Below are positions 1 to 12,600 of a stretch of 64,000 nt of DNA, in pieces. The notes beneath the pieces are model-generated. The model was not told the DNA's origin and ran no database searches. It saw nothing but the letters and a program-made list of their open reading frames with translations. The translations under genes and the position numbers were made by a program. Each line of letters opens with the position of its first letter. Positions within the stretch are counted from its first letter, which is position 1. Origin of the DNA: Asterochloris sp. CNOR1 (Eukaryota > Chlorophyta > Trebouxiophyceae > Trebouxiales > Trebouxiaceae); NCBI GenBank assembly GCA_963969365.1, contig OZ017762.1, forward strand, positions 682,001 to 746,000, given 5' to 3'.

Positions 1-826
1 GCTGGCCTGCACACCAGTCAAGCCTGCGCCAGGCGTGACCTGCTCTGCAGCCCACTTCAGGCCAGCCATCCCTGCGGCGCCAGTCAAGGCACGCCCAGAC
101 CATGTCAGCAGACAAGTCGCCAAACACTTGGGGACGGTAGCAAAGCCCAGCTTGGAGGCGAGCCCATCTTCATGCATGACCGTCCCCACAGTTCCCGTCG
201 CGCGCTGTGCTGACGTGATGCCCAGGTACCGGGCGAACACAGCAGCCAAAGCCTGCACGATCGGTCTGCAGCTGCCTCTGCAGCACCCAGCTGCTGCTTG
301 GCATGCTGGCAACCCTTCGCAACAGAATAAACCCAACAGGCGCAAGCAGGCCACCCCACACAGCCTTGGAGCTGCCTTGAATGTTTCAGAGCCCTGCTGG
401 ATCAGCTTTGAAGACCCCGATTTGGTCAGTCCATGGTCGATGTCAGGGAGCAATTGCCTAGAGCCCTGCAACTGTGCCTGGTGCCAGAGATGGCAGCCGT
501 GTGCCACAACAGTATGAACTTCCCTGCGAACCCCCTTTTGAACACATGCCTGGAGGTGCATTCCCCATGCAACTGCCATGGCCCCAAAACTGCCTCAGTA
601 ATCACCCAGAATCACAGTGAACAACGGCCTGCTTGTGCTCTGTATGTCACATGCAGTAGGCCTGCATGCACGGCCTCCGCCATTTGATTGCATTTCAGCA
701 ATTTTGAACACCAGAATGCTGTATCTCAAGAGTCACGGAGCACTGCCAGTGACAGGTTGCCCCTCTGCCTGGTGTAAAGTACTGTCTATACAGGATGTCG
801 CGGCAAAAATAAATCACTAACGGCCC
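1..826. other. no resolved gene; possible edge exon
   Basis: I see no confident gene here. On the minus strand a frame stays open from an ATG at about 175 down to the window edge (first residues MHEDGLASKLGF), so it could be an exon of a gene continuing to the left. It matches no family I know and may be chance. Confidence 0.2.
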
Positions 827-2226
827 TCAATGCTTGCTCTCCGGTTGTTCTTCGTTGGTCCACTGCAGCGCAAGGCAGGTATGGACCCATGAGCTTACAT
901 GGCAGAGATGTGAGGACACAAGCAGACCGAGCACAGCAGAATCTTACACAATCGAAAGAAAAACGGCTGCGCTGGGGCATCAGCAGGGCCGCCTCAAGCA
1001 GGTGCCCCACAATGTATCAGGCAGCCAAGTGGATGGCCATGTCAGCTCTGCTCAAGCGGTGAGAAGCTCTGGCTCCACCACCAATGGCATGGCCATGAAG
1101 CCTCGTGCCTACACTAGCGACCAGCTCAGCTGGCACTCACCGCAAAGTCAGGCAGGATGCCTGTTCTGTGGCCGTGCAGCAGCCGGCGGATGACATGGTT
1201 GTGGAAGTGCTCGCCTGCAATGGTTATGACTGCCTCAGCAAGGCAGTTTGTTGAAAGTGCAAACACCGGCCACCTGTGCAGGAGTGAGTCTGAGCAGGGG
1301 TGCTTTGAACACAAGAGGGCCCTGCAGGCTGGGCTGGCACTGTGAAAACAGTTGGGCTGGGCAGCTGAGCAAGGGCCGCCGACACCCTGACTGGGTGTGT
1401 GTGTACAGAGCAACTCAGGCGCACAAGAGAGCTGAGCATGAAGTGCCAGGTCCCTGACAGGGCAGGTGTGCCAGGGCAGCACCCAGGTGCACTCAGCCAA
1501 TGATGAGGCCGCAGGGCATCAAGAGCCAGTATGCATAGACAGGGATGGGCCTGCGCAGGTGCACATGACAGCTCAGACGAGGATGAGCTTCATGGGGCTG
1601 CTGCTCATGGTGCAGAGATGAGCCTGTGAGCCCCTTGCAGGCCGCCAGACAGCAGCAGGCTCACCCCGCTGCTCGGAGGTGAGCTCGTCAGGCATGCCAG
1701 AGGAGCGCCCCTTCTTGTCAAAGCTGCAGAGCACACAGAGCATCTTGATGAGAGCCACAGTAGGCACTTGCCGGGCTCACAGACACCATGTACGGTGCCT
1801 TGCATCTGCGTGGCAATTGCAGCGCTGCCAGGGGCTGCTGCAGCAAGATGCTTGCGCACTGGGTTGCTGCTGACAGCTGGAATAAGCTCACTTGAGAAGG
1901 GGCAGGCGACACGCCCCAGACACATCGCATCCAGGCAGTATGCAGAGGTGCAGCACCAGTATGAACATGCAGAATGCACTGAAGGGACGGCAGGCTCAAG
2001 ATGAAAGCCTCGTCAACTGAAAGGTGCACGCGCCACCACCCACAGCCCACACGCTGAATGGCACTCACTGAACGTCAGGCCCGAAGAAGGTAAGCCTGGT
2101 CAAATGGAAGGCGCAGGCGGCACAGCCAAGGCCCAGAGTGATGTAGAGAGGGTACGCCTCCTTGATGAACCAGCGCTGCATGGGGGTCTTGGAGGCATGG
2201 CGCCCCAGGGGGTTCACACGAGCCAT
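827..2226 (-). CDS. B12D-like (NDUFA4/MLRQ-type) mitochondrial protein
   Basis: A small membrane protein of the B12D family, known from plants as a complex I-associated protein of the inner mitochondrial membrane. Exons are 2069-2226, 1665-1723, 1141-1214 and 827-862, giving 108 residues with phases 2, 1 and 0 matching at the junctions. The basic N-terminus leads to RWFIKEAYPLYITLGLG at residues 19-35, the start of the single membrane segment. Next come the family motif FFGPDVHFDKKGRS and a second half with EHFHNHVIRRLL. The start is the first in-frame ATG and gives the usual family length. Introns begin GTGAGT or GTGAGC and end TGCAG. Family assignment rests on the PEVYPL-like segment and the NPDV-like motif. 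A function beyond complex I association is inference. Confidence 0.88.
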
Positions 2227-2811
2227 GATACCTGTGACAGGCCTGCAGCAGAGGGGCAGGCGCGCATTGCAGGCCCCGGCACATATCTGTGTTGAGTACA
2301 GGCATGCTGTCTGTGTCGCTGCTTAGCTTAGCAGGTGCATGCGCTCTGATGTCAGTAAGGCTTTGGTTTAGTAGAGCACCATGGAGCAATCTAGAGCCTG
2401 CGCTGCTCAGAAACAGCTTGCTCCTGGATGAGCAAGCACAAAGCCCTTGCTAGCACGCACCTGTACTGTGGGGCAGCAGGACACAGCACTGCAGCCAAGC
2501 GGTTGATTCAAAGATGGGCGGGTCTCTATACTGGCGACCCACCAGTCAGGTTTTGGGCTAGGGCATTCTGGTACTTCCAGGAAGGCCGGGAGCACCCTGG
2601 CTGCTCCGTTGTTGCTCAACGAGCTGGAGGGCTCAAGGCAATGTCTGAGGTGTGACTGAAGAAGTGAGAGGGCTCTGGCACGCCTATTACATGGATCCAT
2701 GGATCACACGCATAGAGCCATGGGAGCCCGCGGATAAGTGAGTTGCTTGATGTCGCAGGGTGCCACCCACACAAGGCCTGCAAGTAGGTCTTTCCAGTAG
2801 CTTCCCTGCAG
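2227..2811. other. intergenic, no gene seen
   Basis: This holds the 5' flank of the B12D gene and of the ankyrin relic. In the intact paralogue a tiny first exon of 11 bases precedes the main exon. An equivalent here could not be picked out. Confidence 0.4.
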
Positions 2812-4030
2812 GCACCTCCAAGCTGCTGCTCAGGGAGACCTGCAGGCGCTGCAAGCGGCCTGGCAGCAAGCTGGTCACTCCTGGCATGCCCAGGCGTGGG
2901 GCAAGGGTGCATTGCCCCTGACGTCGGGAAAACTTACATGGGCACAAAAGTTGAGTGCTGCAGCAGCTGCTGGAGGCCACCTGGCATTGCTGCAATGGCT
3001 GCACCAGAACAGCTGCCGGCCACGTGCTCACGAGTAGCAAGAGGGGGCCACCTGGCAGTCCTGCAGTGGGCGCGACAGAATGGCTGCAGCTGGGATGAGT
3101 GGACCTGCGACAGGGCAGCTACAGGAGCCCACCTGGCAGTGCTGCAGTGGGCGCGACAGAATGGCTGCAGCTGGGATGAGGACACCTGCGCCATGGCAGC
3201 CAGAGGGGGCCACCTGGCAGTCCTACGACACAATGGCTGCAGCTGAGATGAGGACACCTGCGCCTCTGCCGCTGAGGGAGGCCATCTGGAAGTGCTGCAG
3301 TGGGCACGACACCATGGCTGCAGCTGGGATGAGTGGACCTGCGACAGGGCAGCTACAGGAGCCCACCTGGCAGTGCTGCAGTGGGCGCGACAGAATGGCT
3401 GCAGCTGGGATGAGTGGACCTGCGACAGGGCAGCTACAGGAGCCCACCTGGCAGTGCTGCAGTGGGCGCGACAGAATGGCTGCAGCTGGGATGAGGACAC
3501 CTGCGCCATGGCAGCCAGAGGGGGCCACCTGGCAGTCCTACGACACAATGGCTGCAGCTGAGATGAGGACACCTGCGCCTCTGCCGCTGAGGGAGGCCAT
3601 CTGGAAGTGCTGCAGTGGGCACGACACCATGGCTGCAGCTGGGACGAGGACACTTGTGCCAATGCTGCTGAAGGAGGCCACCTGGCAGTGCTAGAGTGGG
3701 CTCATGACAACCACCTGCCCCTGGTCTGGTTCCACAACACTGCATGCAGCTTTGGACAACCACCTGGATATCTTGGCGTGGGCACGGCAGCAGCAACCCT
3801 CCTGTCCATGGTGGAGCCTTGATGAGCAAGGAGATGATGAACAATTTGCACTGATTGATGCACAGCCCAGCACCTTGCTGTGGCTTGCACAACAGGGTGC
3901 GCCCCTGCCAGAGGAAGCCCATGTCATCGTCTGCAGCTCTGCCGAAAGGCTGACGCATGCGTACATTGCCTTGAGAGCCTTGCTGCCTGCAGAACTTTTT
4001 ATGTATATCCTGACAATGTCTCTGAGTTGA
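2812..4030 (+). pseudogene. broken ankyrin-like repeat gene
   Basis: A relic of an ankyrin-like repeat protein built from about 27-residue units (GHLAVLQWARQNGCSWDE type). It is paralogous to the intact gene at 46719-47503. Homology starts after the acceptor at 2811 (AAAQGDL) and ends with LTHAYIALRALLPAEL, as in the intact copy. Four lesions are visible. A short deletion near 3010 shifts the frame between units. TGG became TGA in one unit near 3244, and the same stop recurs near 3559 because that block was duplicated. An extra base near 3714 shifts the frame again before the C-terminal part. The ends and the repeat core are still easy to read, so decay is recent. Splicing around the lesions is possible but would need introns in places where the paralogue has none. 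Confidence 0.75.
3049..3678 (+). repeat. 315-bp tandem duplication of four ankyrin-like units
   Basis: Bases 3049-3363 and 3364-3678 are near-identical blocks of three 81-base units plus one 72-base unit. The short unit lacks the QWA codons and carries the TGA stop in both blocks, so duplication followed the nonsense mutation. Confidence 0.9.
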
Positions 4031-4036
4031 AGGCAA

Positions 4037-4041
4037 TGTAA
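4037..4041 (+). terminator. TGTAA poly(A)-type signal of the ankyrin relic
   Basis: TGTAA begins seven bases after the stop of the relic. This is the usual chlorophyte polyadenylation word, at a plausible but short distance. Confidence 0.45.
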
Positions 4042-5411
4042 AGTCAAAGTAAACACATGTTAGATGGCAATGCAGTGCACTCTTGCCTGCAGGAAAATGG
4101 ACAAACACTCAAGCTGAGAGGCTTTGTCAAGCTTGATGTGCTTGTTGCCGCAATGCAAGTCTGTACACCATATCTGATGTGTGTTCCCAAGGAGTTGGCA
4201 GGAAGATCAAGTCAGCAATGCACATGCATATAGTGCAGGTATTGAGGTGGAAGGGGCGTCAGGGCACGAGAGAAGACCAGCCTGAGCTGTCAGGTGGCAG
4301 CCGCCTCAAGTTGTTATGCCTACCCCTGACTCTTGCTTCTTGACCTGTACAATAGTGCTGTGCAGCAGCAGAACAGGCTCCTGCACAGCACTATTTTGCG
4401 AACTGGTGGCTTGGAGCCAGCACGTCAGGCGTTCATGCAGCATGACAGCTAGACAGCAGTCCTTCAGGAGCCTGGAAGTTGAGCAATGCCAAGTGACATC
4501 AGGAAAGGCCCCTGACTGGGCAGCCTGCCTCTGCCTGTGCACATCTGAATCCAGATACCTCAACATCAACAGCTGAAAGCTGGTGAGACAGGGCTGCAGC
4601 ACTTCAGGCTCCATAATGCAACAGCGCAGGCCAAGTGAACCTTCAAAGCCTGCTTTTGCACCCAAATGGCAGCACCAGCATTAAAGTTTAGCTCAGCTGT
4701 CACCAGATGCTTTGAGGGTCACACCCACCTGACCTCATCCTCCAGACTCATTTATAAGCGATGCCGTCTAGAAATTGGTGGGTGTTTCTTGCCAGCACCT
4801 CACTTCTGTTGCTACGCTGGCCTTAGCTTGATGAACCTGTGCATAGCCATCTGGTACAGCAGCCAGGACCAACACTGACAAGACCTTTTTGCCGTCCATG
4901 CCTTGATGTTGCCAGCTGACATGTGTGCAGGCAGCACTGCATCAGCCATGATCACTACCTGCTTCACTCAGAGCTTATGAACCATGCCCGTCCACTCATC
5001 GTGACTCTAAAAATACCTCTTACTGCGATTTCTGATGTGTGTGTGCAGACATCCATGCATATGCATCCCAGGCACGCATGACCTGAGGGATTGCAGACTT
5101 CGTTGTTGGACAAACTGAAACGAGTAAGCAAGGATGTGAGACTCGCCCCTGGGACCGGGGCACTGAGACAGAAATGAAGGATCTAAACGTCTATGAAGCT
5201 GTCTGCATGTCACATGGATGGGTCAGGACAGTAATCCAGCTTCACTTCTGCCACATACGAACCACTTCTTCTTCTGGCGCACACGGTGGCAGCTGAGGAC
5301 CGCTGACAGTTGGAAGGCTCACAGAAGTCCTACTGCAAACTTTACATTGCACCTGCAGCGCACACACTCACCGTTCAAGTAGGCGTTGAAAGCAAAACAG
5401 CGCATAGACCA
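4042..5411. other. intergenic, only a hairpin seen
   Basis: No exon chain with consistent phase was found on either strand. The one structure is the perfect hairpin at 4351-4395. Confidence 0.4.
4351..4395. repeat. perfect 15-bp inverted repeat with 15-base loop
   Basis: AATAGTGCTGTGCAG at 4351-4365 is exactly complementary to CTGCACAGCACTATT at 4381-4395. The hairpin sits in otherwise gene-free DNA. It could be a small foldback element or an RNA hairpin. Confidence 0.8.
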
Positions 5412-6011
5412 ATGGTGTCTTCCCTGGCAGCTAGGCTGATTGGAGCGAGCTCGGCTCTTATAGCTGGCACATCGCTGGCTCAGGTGAGCACCTAAAGAGG
5501 CGGGCAGTTGTCCGCACCACGCCGTTGGTGCCCCTTGGACACCAGGTGTCAAGTGACTGCCAAGGATGCCTGAGCCCTCTCTTAACGTGCTCTGCATGCT
5601 GCAATGCAGGCTTACCAGGAAATTGACTACATGGACTCCCGCCGCAATTCTACCAGCACGACAGACAGGCAGCAGTCCCTTGAGGTGCCTGTCACCCCTG
5701 CAGCAGCGCCGATGCGCAAGGATGCCCAGCAGCAGAGGTCCCAGCAGCAGAGGCCTGTGGAGGCCCACCAGGAACTCCAGCACTTGTGGCATCACAATCC
5801 CATGATTGAAACTGATCTTGTGGACTTCTGGGACTGTGTGGTGCCTGGGTCAGGTGGGCACCCTACCTCAGTCGCCTCTGCTGCCTGTCACAAAATGAGC
5901 TGGCATGACTGTGATGGACATGTCAGCGCAAAGTTCTTCTTGTCAGCGGCATTTCAATGTCACTGCTATCACTGGCTAAGGTTGTCTGTGCTCATTGCTG
6001 CAGGGTTCTAG
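5412..6011 (+). CDS. small unknown protein with hydrophobic N-terminus
   Basis: Three exons join in phase: 5412-5483, 5610-5853 and 6004-6011, giving about 107 residues. The first exon encodes MVSSLAARLIGASSALIAGT, which looks like a signal or organelle-targeting segment. The middle exon is rich in Gln and Arg (residues about 60-80), followed by HNPMIETDLVDFWDCVVPG near the C-terminus. The last exon supplies only two and a half codons and the stop. The frame stays open upstream to 5310, so a longer N-terminus is possible. I do not recognise the family. Clean splice sites (GTGAGC, GTGGGC, TGCAG) and phase agreement are the support. An organelle protein is a guess. Confidence 0.5.
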
Positions 6012-6603
6012 ACTGTATCATCGTTGAAGAGTAGCTGCCCGCAGTTCATTTCATTCCCCCAGCTTTGAATTTACACATGCTGTGTGACCAACCATCCTGA
6101 CCGCAGCCTTGTCTCTCCCCCTATAGTAGACAGTGCTGCTCATTGTGCTTGTCGGTGCCCTTGTCATTTGAATGCTTGCAGACAAAATGTAGCCGTCATG
6201 AAATGGTGTGCCACACAGCTGGCATGTATAAAGACATGTTATCTCTGCTGTCATTGGCCGCAACTGCATGGCAGGGTGTGGGGACTCAGGACTGGGCCGG
6301 AGGTGATGCCATCAATGGGGGAATCTGTTGTGCCCAGGACACACTTTGGGTGTTATGGTGCAGCAGTTGGACGCTCCGCACACTAACCGCAATTGTGTGA
6401 CAAGTGCCAGCGCACATAATGTACCGCCTGGAAGCATGTCGACAACACAGATGCTGCACAGCCTGCCTCTGTCTTTGGGGAGACTGGAGGGCAGCCATGC
6501 TGGCAGAGGCTGAGCTGTAACTGCATGCTCCTGCTGCTGGCCAAGTTGTCTTTAGAGCTTGCGGCGGCAGCTGCCATGTGCGCGCCTGGCCCACCCCTCC
6601 TAA
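6012..6603. other. convergent 3' region, no gene seen
   Basis: This lies between the end of the small plus-strand gene and the 3' end of NOP9. No consistent exon was found. Confidence 0.4.
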
Positions 6604-9600
6604 TCAGTTCTGGTGTTGCCCAAAAAGCTGCTCAAACTCATGCTTGGTGTGAGCTTTTGACTGTTCCTGGTGCAGCCAGTCTTTGCCTCCCTTGCGGTAA
6701 TCGCTGATGCTGCACCTGCACCAAAGGTGGGTCATCAGCACAGGTGGCTGCAGTGCATGGCACCAGCGGTGTGCAGAAGGAGCTACAGCTCACCTGCGCA
6801 GCAACATGGTCCCAAAGGAGGACGCCACCAGCTTCACCTCGACGGGCAGCAGCTCCTCAGCAATAACTGCCTTGCCCTTGGCTCCCTGCAGCAGTATGTG
6901 GCACATGTGAGGTTCGGCTAAGCAACCACATGCTGCTGCGCATCTTGCGTCCTCAGCCAGAGCCTTCCCTCGGTCCCCCGCATCACAGGCAGTGCATACA
7001 GGTGCAGCCAGGCAAAGCAGCCTGAGGTTCAGACGAGCTGACCAAAGGCAATGGCTGCCTTGCCCCTGGCCCCTTCAGCAGTATGGCCATGCCCGCAGAC
7101 GTAGTACATTGAGCATGGTCGTGCCAGGCAATGCAATTTGCCAGGCAGACTCGTTCATACACCTTGACGCAACGACAGGCGCTGCCAGGCACAGCTGCCT
7201 TGCCGCCATCATGCTGGGCAATGCTGTCGGGCAGGCAAGCAGAATATGAATCCACAAAATGACTGCCCCTTGTTTGCCACGCCAGCTAACCACCCCTCAC
7301 ATGTGATCACACAGACAGGCTGCAACAGGGCCAGCATGCAGCAGCCCCCCTGGCACTGGTAGCTGCAGTCACGTACCACAAAGGTGAAGCAGGCCTGCAC
7401 GACGTGGCTGCCCCCTGGCTGCAGCGCCAGCTGGCCCCACAGCCCCGTCAGCTTGCGCAGCAGCTTCTTCTTGGTCTTCACTGCAGGCGACACAAGTACG
7501 GAAAGTAACCAATTTGATTCAGGATCAGGTCTTGCAGGCAGCCAGACATACGTCTAACTTGGACCACAGGCTGGCAAACGCAGCAGCCACCACATGACTG
7601 CACGATTGCCTGCATCAAAGCTTCTGCTGCCACCCACAATCAGATTCACAACAGTGAGAAGCCGCCAGTCAGGTCTGTCTACCTGCAGCGCCGCCCCTGA
7701 TGCAGGCCTCGAGAACTCGACTGCCCGCTGAGTCGAGGCCCACCCTGAGCAGGGCCGCGGCAGGCAGGTCCTGCAGGCTGGTGGCAAATGGCTGGCACGC
7801 CTCCTGCAGCAGGCAGGACACAGGTCAAAGCGCACCCAGCAAGTCGTCTCCAGGCAGGGCACTTATGCTGGCAGTGCTCCTGCAGTACGCATCACCTGAA
7901 GTCAGAGAGTGTTCAGGCAGGTCCTGCTGGCTGATTGTGCAGGGTTGGCAAACCTCCTGCAGCTGTGGCACGAGGGGCCTTCTGGGAGCAGGCAGATGGC
8001 CGTGAAGGGTTGGCATGCCGCCGGCAGCGGAACTCACATACTGGGCTGAGATGCCGCTGCCTGTAATGTTGCTTCTGACTAGTGGTAGCAGCGAGTGTGT
8101 GCACTCATGCACAGGAGTCCAAAAAGTGCTTGCCTGAGCATGTAGCAGCAAGTGCGGGCCGCTGTGGCTGGACCCTGAAGCAGCAGCAGCGCATCTGCTG
8201 CCACAGACGCCAGCCAGCTGCTTTGAGCCAGAGCACAAACTGACAGGCAGGCTGCGGAGCAAATCCAGTACGCATGCTGCAGGCACCCTGGTTGTAAGCT
8301 GGACGGATGCAATAGTGCTGCAGCCCACTTGAAGGCCCAACCCCTCCAGCAGCCATAGGCAGGCATGCCTGCATGCTGCAGCCCTGCCCCTCTTTAGCAT
8401 GGCCAGCATGGAGGCACAATGCTGCAGCCCATATGGGCACCATGCCTCAGCGCAGCAGCAGCCAACCAGCATGTCCCTGCACAGTGCATCCCTGCCCACC
8501 TGTGACATGGACAGCACGGAGGCCATGATGCTGCAGCCCATGGGTGACAGGCGAGCCTTCCTGCTGGTTTCAGATGCTTCAGACCCTGTCAGGCGCAGGG
8601 GGGTGTCCAACGTCAGCAGCGCCTCAGCCAAGCCCTGCAGCAAGGCATCAGCGCATGAGCTGTGTGGAATGGCAGAACAAGGTGCCACCTGCTCAGCACA
8701 GGCGCAGCAGGGAGACCCGTGCCAGACTCAGGGGGTGCTTCTGCAGCAAGGGCGTGCTGTACTGCTGTGTGACGTCACGATACCAAACAACCCACTGGCT
8801 GCTGGTTTGTTGCAGGCGCATCATGAGACATCCACAGCAATTTGAGTGTTTCAGTTGCCATTGAGCGTCGGGCGACATCAAAGCAGACATGTGTCAACTC
8901 CCTTGACAGCAGGAGTTGCCTTGAACTCACCGCATCCTGGACATTGAGCTCACGCACTGCTGCAGCCAGTGCTTGGCAGGCCGCAGCCTGCTGCACGCCC
9001 TCGCGAGCGCAGGCGGCAATCAAGGAAGCCACCACACCTGCACGGCGCTTCTCAAGCAGCTCCTGCAGCAGTCAGGACTGCGCTGAATCCAATGTCAAGC
9101 CCCCACAAGACAGCACGGTCATCAACATTCCTGACCCTGCTCAAATGAAAACCTTGACACCCAAGACACTGGGTGGTGCAAAGAGAGCCTCGCGGCCTGA
9201 AGCAGACTTCAGCAGAGAGAAGCCCATACCAGCAGAATGCAGTGCAGCATCCATGACCTGCTGACAAATCCCCCTCTAGATCTGCAGTTGCACACATCCC
9301 TCTCAAGATGTGCAGTTGGGTAGTATTTGGTGGCCTGCAACCACAAGCCAGAGTCCAGGGGCAAGCAGGTGCTGGCACCGACATGGCAGCAGGCACCCTG
9401 CTCACATTGCAAACCTGCTAGACGAGGCATGAGCCGCACCTTGAACTTGCCACTGAGGGCTGTCAGCGCTTCGCGAATGGTTGCGCTGTCGCGGGTGGCA
9501 GTCAGGGCTGCCTGCACGACAAAGTTGGCTGCCAGATGCACCGACAGCTCTGGCAGGTTGTTTTGCAGGTAGGCGCTGAAGAGCTGCCGGGCCAGGCGAG

Positions 9601-12600
9601 AAGGGGCCACAATGAAGACAGCCTGCAGGGAAATGGAATGCAGTTAGTTAGACATTTACCCACAAGAATGAACAGGTATGGGGCCAGAGATTGAGGCGCT
9701 GCACGCAGCAAGTCAGTGGTGTATGAACCATCACTCAAGCCTGCCCAAGCCTGCCATAGGACTAACAAGCCTGCCAGGATAAGTCTGCAGTCTGCAAGCC
9801 AAAAAATGCCTCTCCCCAAGGAAGCCAAGGCCACATACAGACAGAACACTGCACGACCCACCTCCATGAAGTGGCTGGCTGTGAAGTCGCACAGCAGGCT
9901 CTTGAAGTACTCCTGTGTCATCCCCGGCAGGGGCCCCTCCTGCCCGCTAGCCTCACTGCCACCCACGCCGGCCCCCAGCAGGTCAGGGATCAGCTGCTCA
10001 AGCTGCTCTCTGCACAGACAGGGTGCAGGGATGTCAGTGAAACGCAATGCGCTGCTGGGCGGCAGTGCAAACTCAAGCTGCTGATGTGGCAGATCAGTCA
10101 GGGCAGAAATTTGACACTCCAGCTGCTGCTTGCCCATGCCTGATTTATCCATCTGCGACCTGGCCACAGGCACAGAAGCACCCCGTCAGGCAGGGCAGCC
10201 AGGCCAGTCCAGTCCCTGTGCAGAGGTGGATGAGGCCGCCCATGCAACGGCCCTAGATGGTCTCTCAGGCGCACTTTGCCCTGGACAGAGCACTGACTCC
10301 TGCGTGCCCGCCTAAGTAAGAACCTAAAGTCACTCACATGTCTCCCTGATGCGTCTGCAGCAGCGCCTGCAGGAGGAGGCTGATGTAGCCCCAAGTGCCT
10401 ACTTCGGTATCACACCAGTCTTCCCAGAAAAGGACTTGCCCTTATGTGCCAGCAACTCCTTCTGACCCAATAGCCACCGGTGTGAAACGCATGTGTGCCT
10501 CTGGTGCACGCAGCAGAACCTGTAGGCAGCTTTCGATCCCACTTACACAACGACCCCGACTGACTGATGGCACAGCCCCGCTTACTCACGTGTTCCCCTG
10601 GTGCACACGAAGCAGCGCCTGCAGGAAGGGGCTGCCCTGGGGGTGGTACACCAGCTCGTGAACCTCCTGGGGCGCTGCGCAGCCCTGCACAGCCTGCGTC
10701 AGGCGTTGCAGCAGCTCGGGCTGCGCGGGCGGCTGGGCGATGGCGGCCTGCGCAAGACCCGGCGCTGCTGCCAGCGCCCCTCGCCTTGCGGGTTTCTGCA
10801 AGCAGCCAGGGGCCGGGTGGGCAGGGAACAGACTTGGAGAGCAGTGCGAGAGGGCCTCAGCAGCAGGATGGCAACATGCAGTGCCGCTCTTGCTTTGATT
10901 GTGTAAAGGATTAAGCACAAATGTGTCGGCCGCTAATGCCCGAGGTGCAAAGCAACAGCAAAATTCCACAGCTTGGCAGCAACAGAGCACCATGCAGCAT
11001 ACCAATGTGGAACAGAGAAGCCTGAACGACCAACTTCTGTGCCTGATTGGACAGGAGAGCCACAACTACCCATTGATGCACTCTGTGTGAGTAGGCATTG
11101 GCTTGCTTGATCAGTGCCAGCAACTCACCGCGCTGCTCTGGGACTTGGGCGCAATGTCCTGCCCCGCCACAACGCACAGCAGCAGCCGCCCAACATGCGT
11201 GCCGAATCTGTCTGCAACCAGGGCGGCCATGTTGGCGCAAAACTCGTTGGTTAAGGTTTCCAGCACCTGCAGCATCACTTCAGATGCTCGTGGCCATTCT
11301 GGCAGTTGCTGAGGGCATGCAATTGGTGACGGCATGTCAGCAAAGATAAGGTGGACCATGAGACCAATACCTCATGCTGAGGCTCAAAACAAAGTGCAGC
11401 GGCTTGGAATTCCAGACTGCCCCAAGGCATGCTGGCATGCCAGCAAGGGCACCAGGCCAAGCTGTACAGTCTCATGCTGAGTTTGGGGAGTCCAGCAAGT
11501 GGGAGGTCAAGGCGTGCTCACAAAGCTCTTGAAGACATGCCATCTTGCCGCTGATGGCCAGGGGACAGCAGGCAAGGGAGTGGGAATTCAGGGCATGGGG
11601 GCTAAGCTGACAGGGCAACAGCTCACAAAAGGCGTGGGGGCCATGTTGACAAGGGCAACACCTTGATAAGGGCGTGGGGCCCAAGCTGACAAGGGGAACA
11701 GCTGAACCTGAAGCCGTGCAGCACTCACCCGTTGCCCAGTGGCCTGCAAGTCGCCTTCGGATGTAGCTGCACGCCCAACGATCTCCACCATGCGCTCAGC
11801 CACATGGGAGCCAAACGGGCTGCAGCATCAGGAACACGGGCTGAGGGAACTGCCTGCTGTACCTCATCCATGCTCAGAGCAACAAACAGTCCACCAGAGG
11901 CCTGGGGGATCAAGGAGCTCAGCGTATGCAATAGCCCAGCAGGTGCCCTCAATCCAGGTCTCAACCATATGGAAGCAGGCAGGTATGCATGCCGGCTCGA
12001 GACTGTGGGCTGCGCTCTATGGCACATCTCAGACGAAGCGGCACAGATCCCGCAGCCTTCTCCAGGAGCGCACTGCTTGCTGTTTACGGACAAGAGTGGC
12101 CAGGCGCACTTTGTGCACAGCAGCATAAGGCTACCCACTGCAATCAGCGGCAGGCGTTCTGCCAACCACAACTGGGAAGACCAGTCAGTTGCACCTCGTG
12201 CGAAGCATCACAACATGTACAGCACCAGGCCTTTCCAGCAGTATCACTGGCCACTCACCTCGTGCAGAGCATCACGAAACCCCCAGCCTTAGCCAGCAGT
12301 GGCGTGAGGAATGCCTCGAGCTGGTCCAGAGCTGCACGCGGCAGCAGGGCCTCCAGCACACGGCTGCAGGTGCCATCACAGGCAACAGCCAGCTCCTTGC
12401 CTACAAGCATCCCAGTCCAATCCTTGATTTAATACCTTAACGCCTGAAGAGCCTGGCCCCTCAGCCTGAACGAATCATGGCTGTGCCACCTGTCCCCAGC
12501 ATTCCTGCACTGCACTGATTTGAACCTAATGCCTTTCAAATCTATCAGGCACTAGCTTGTGTTGTCATGAGCATGACGCTTCATTCAGTGCCCCTCCTGA

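Noticed and set aside
3049-3678. Regular repeats considered as a CRISPR array
   Set aside because: The units are contiguous coding ankyrin-like repeats without spacers, in a eukaryotic gene.
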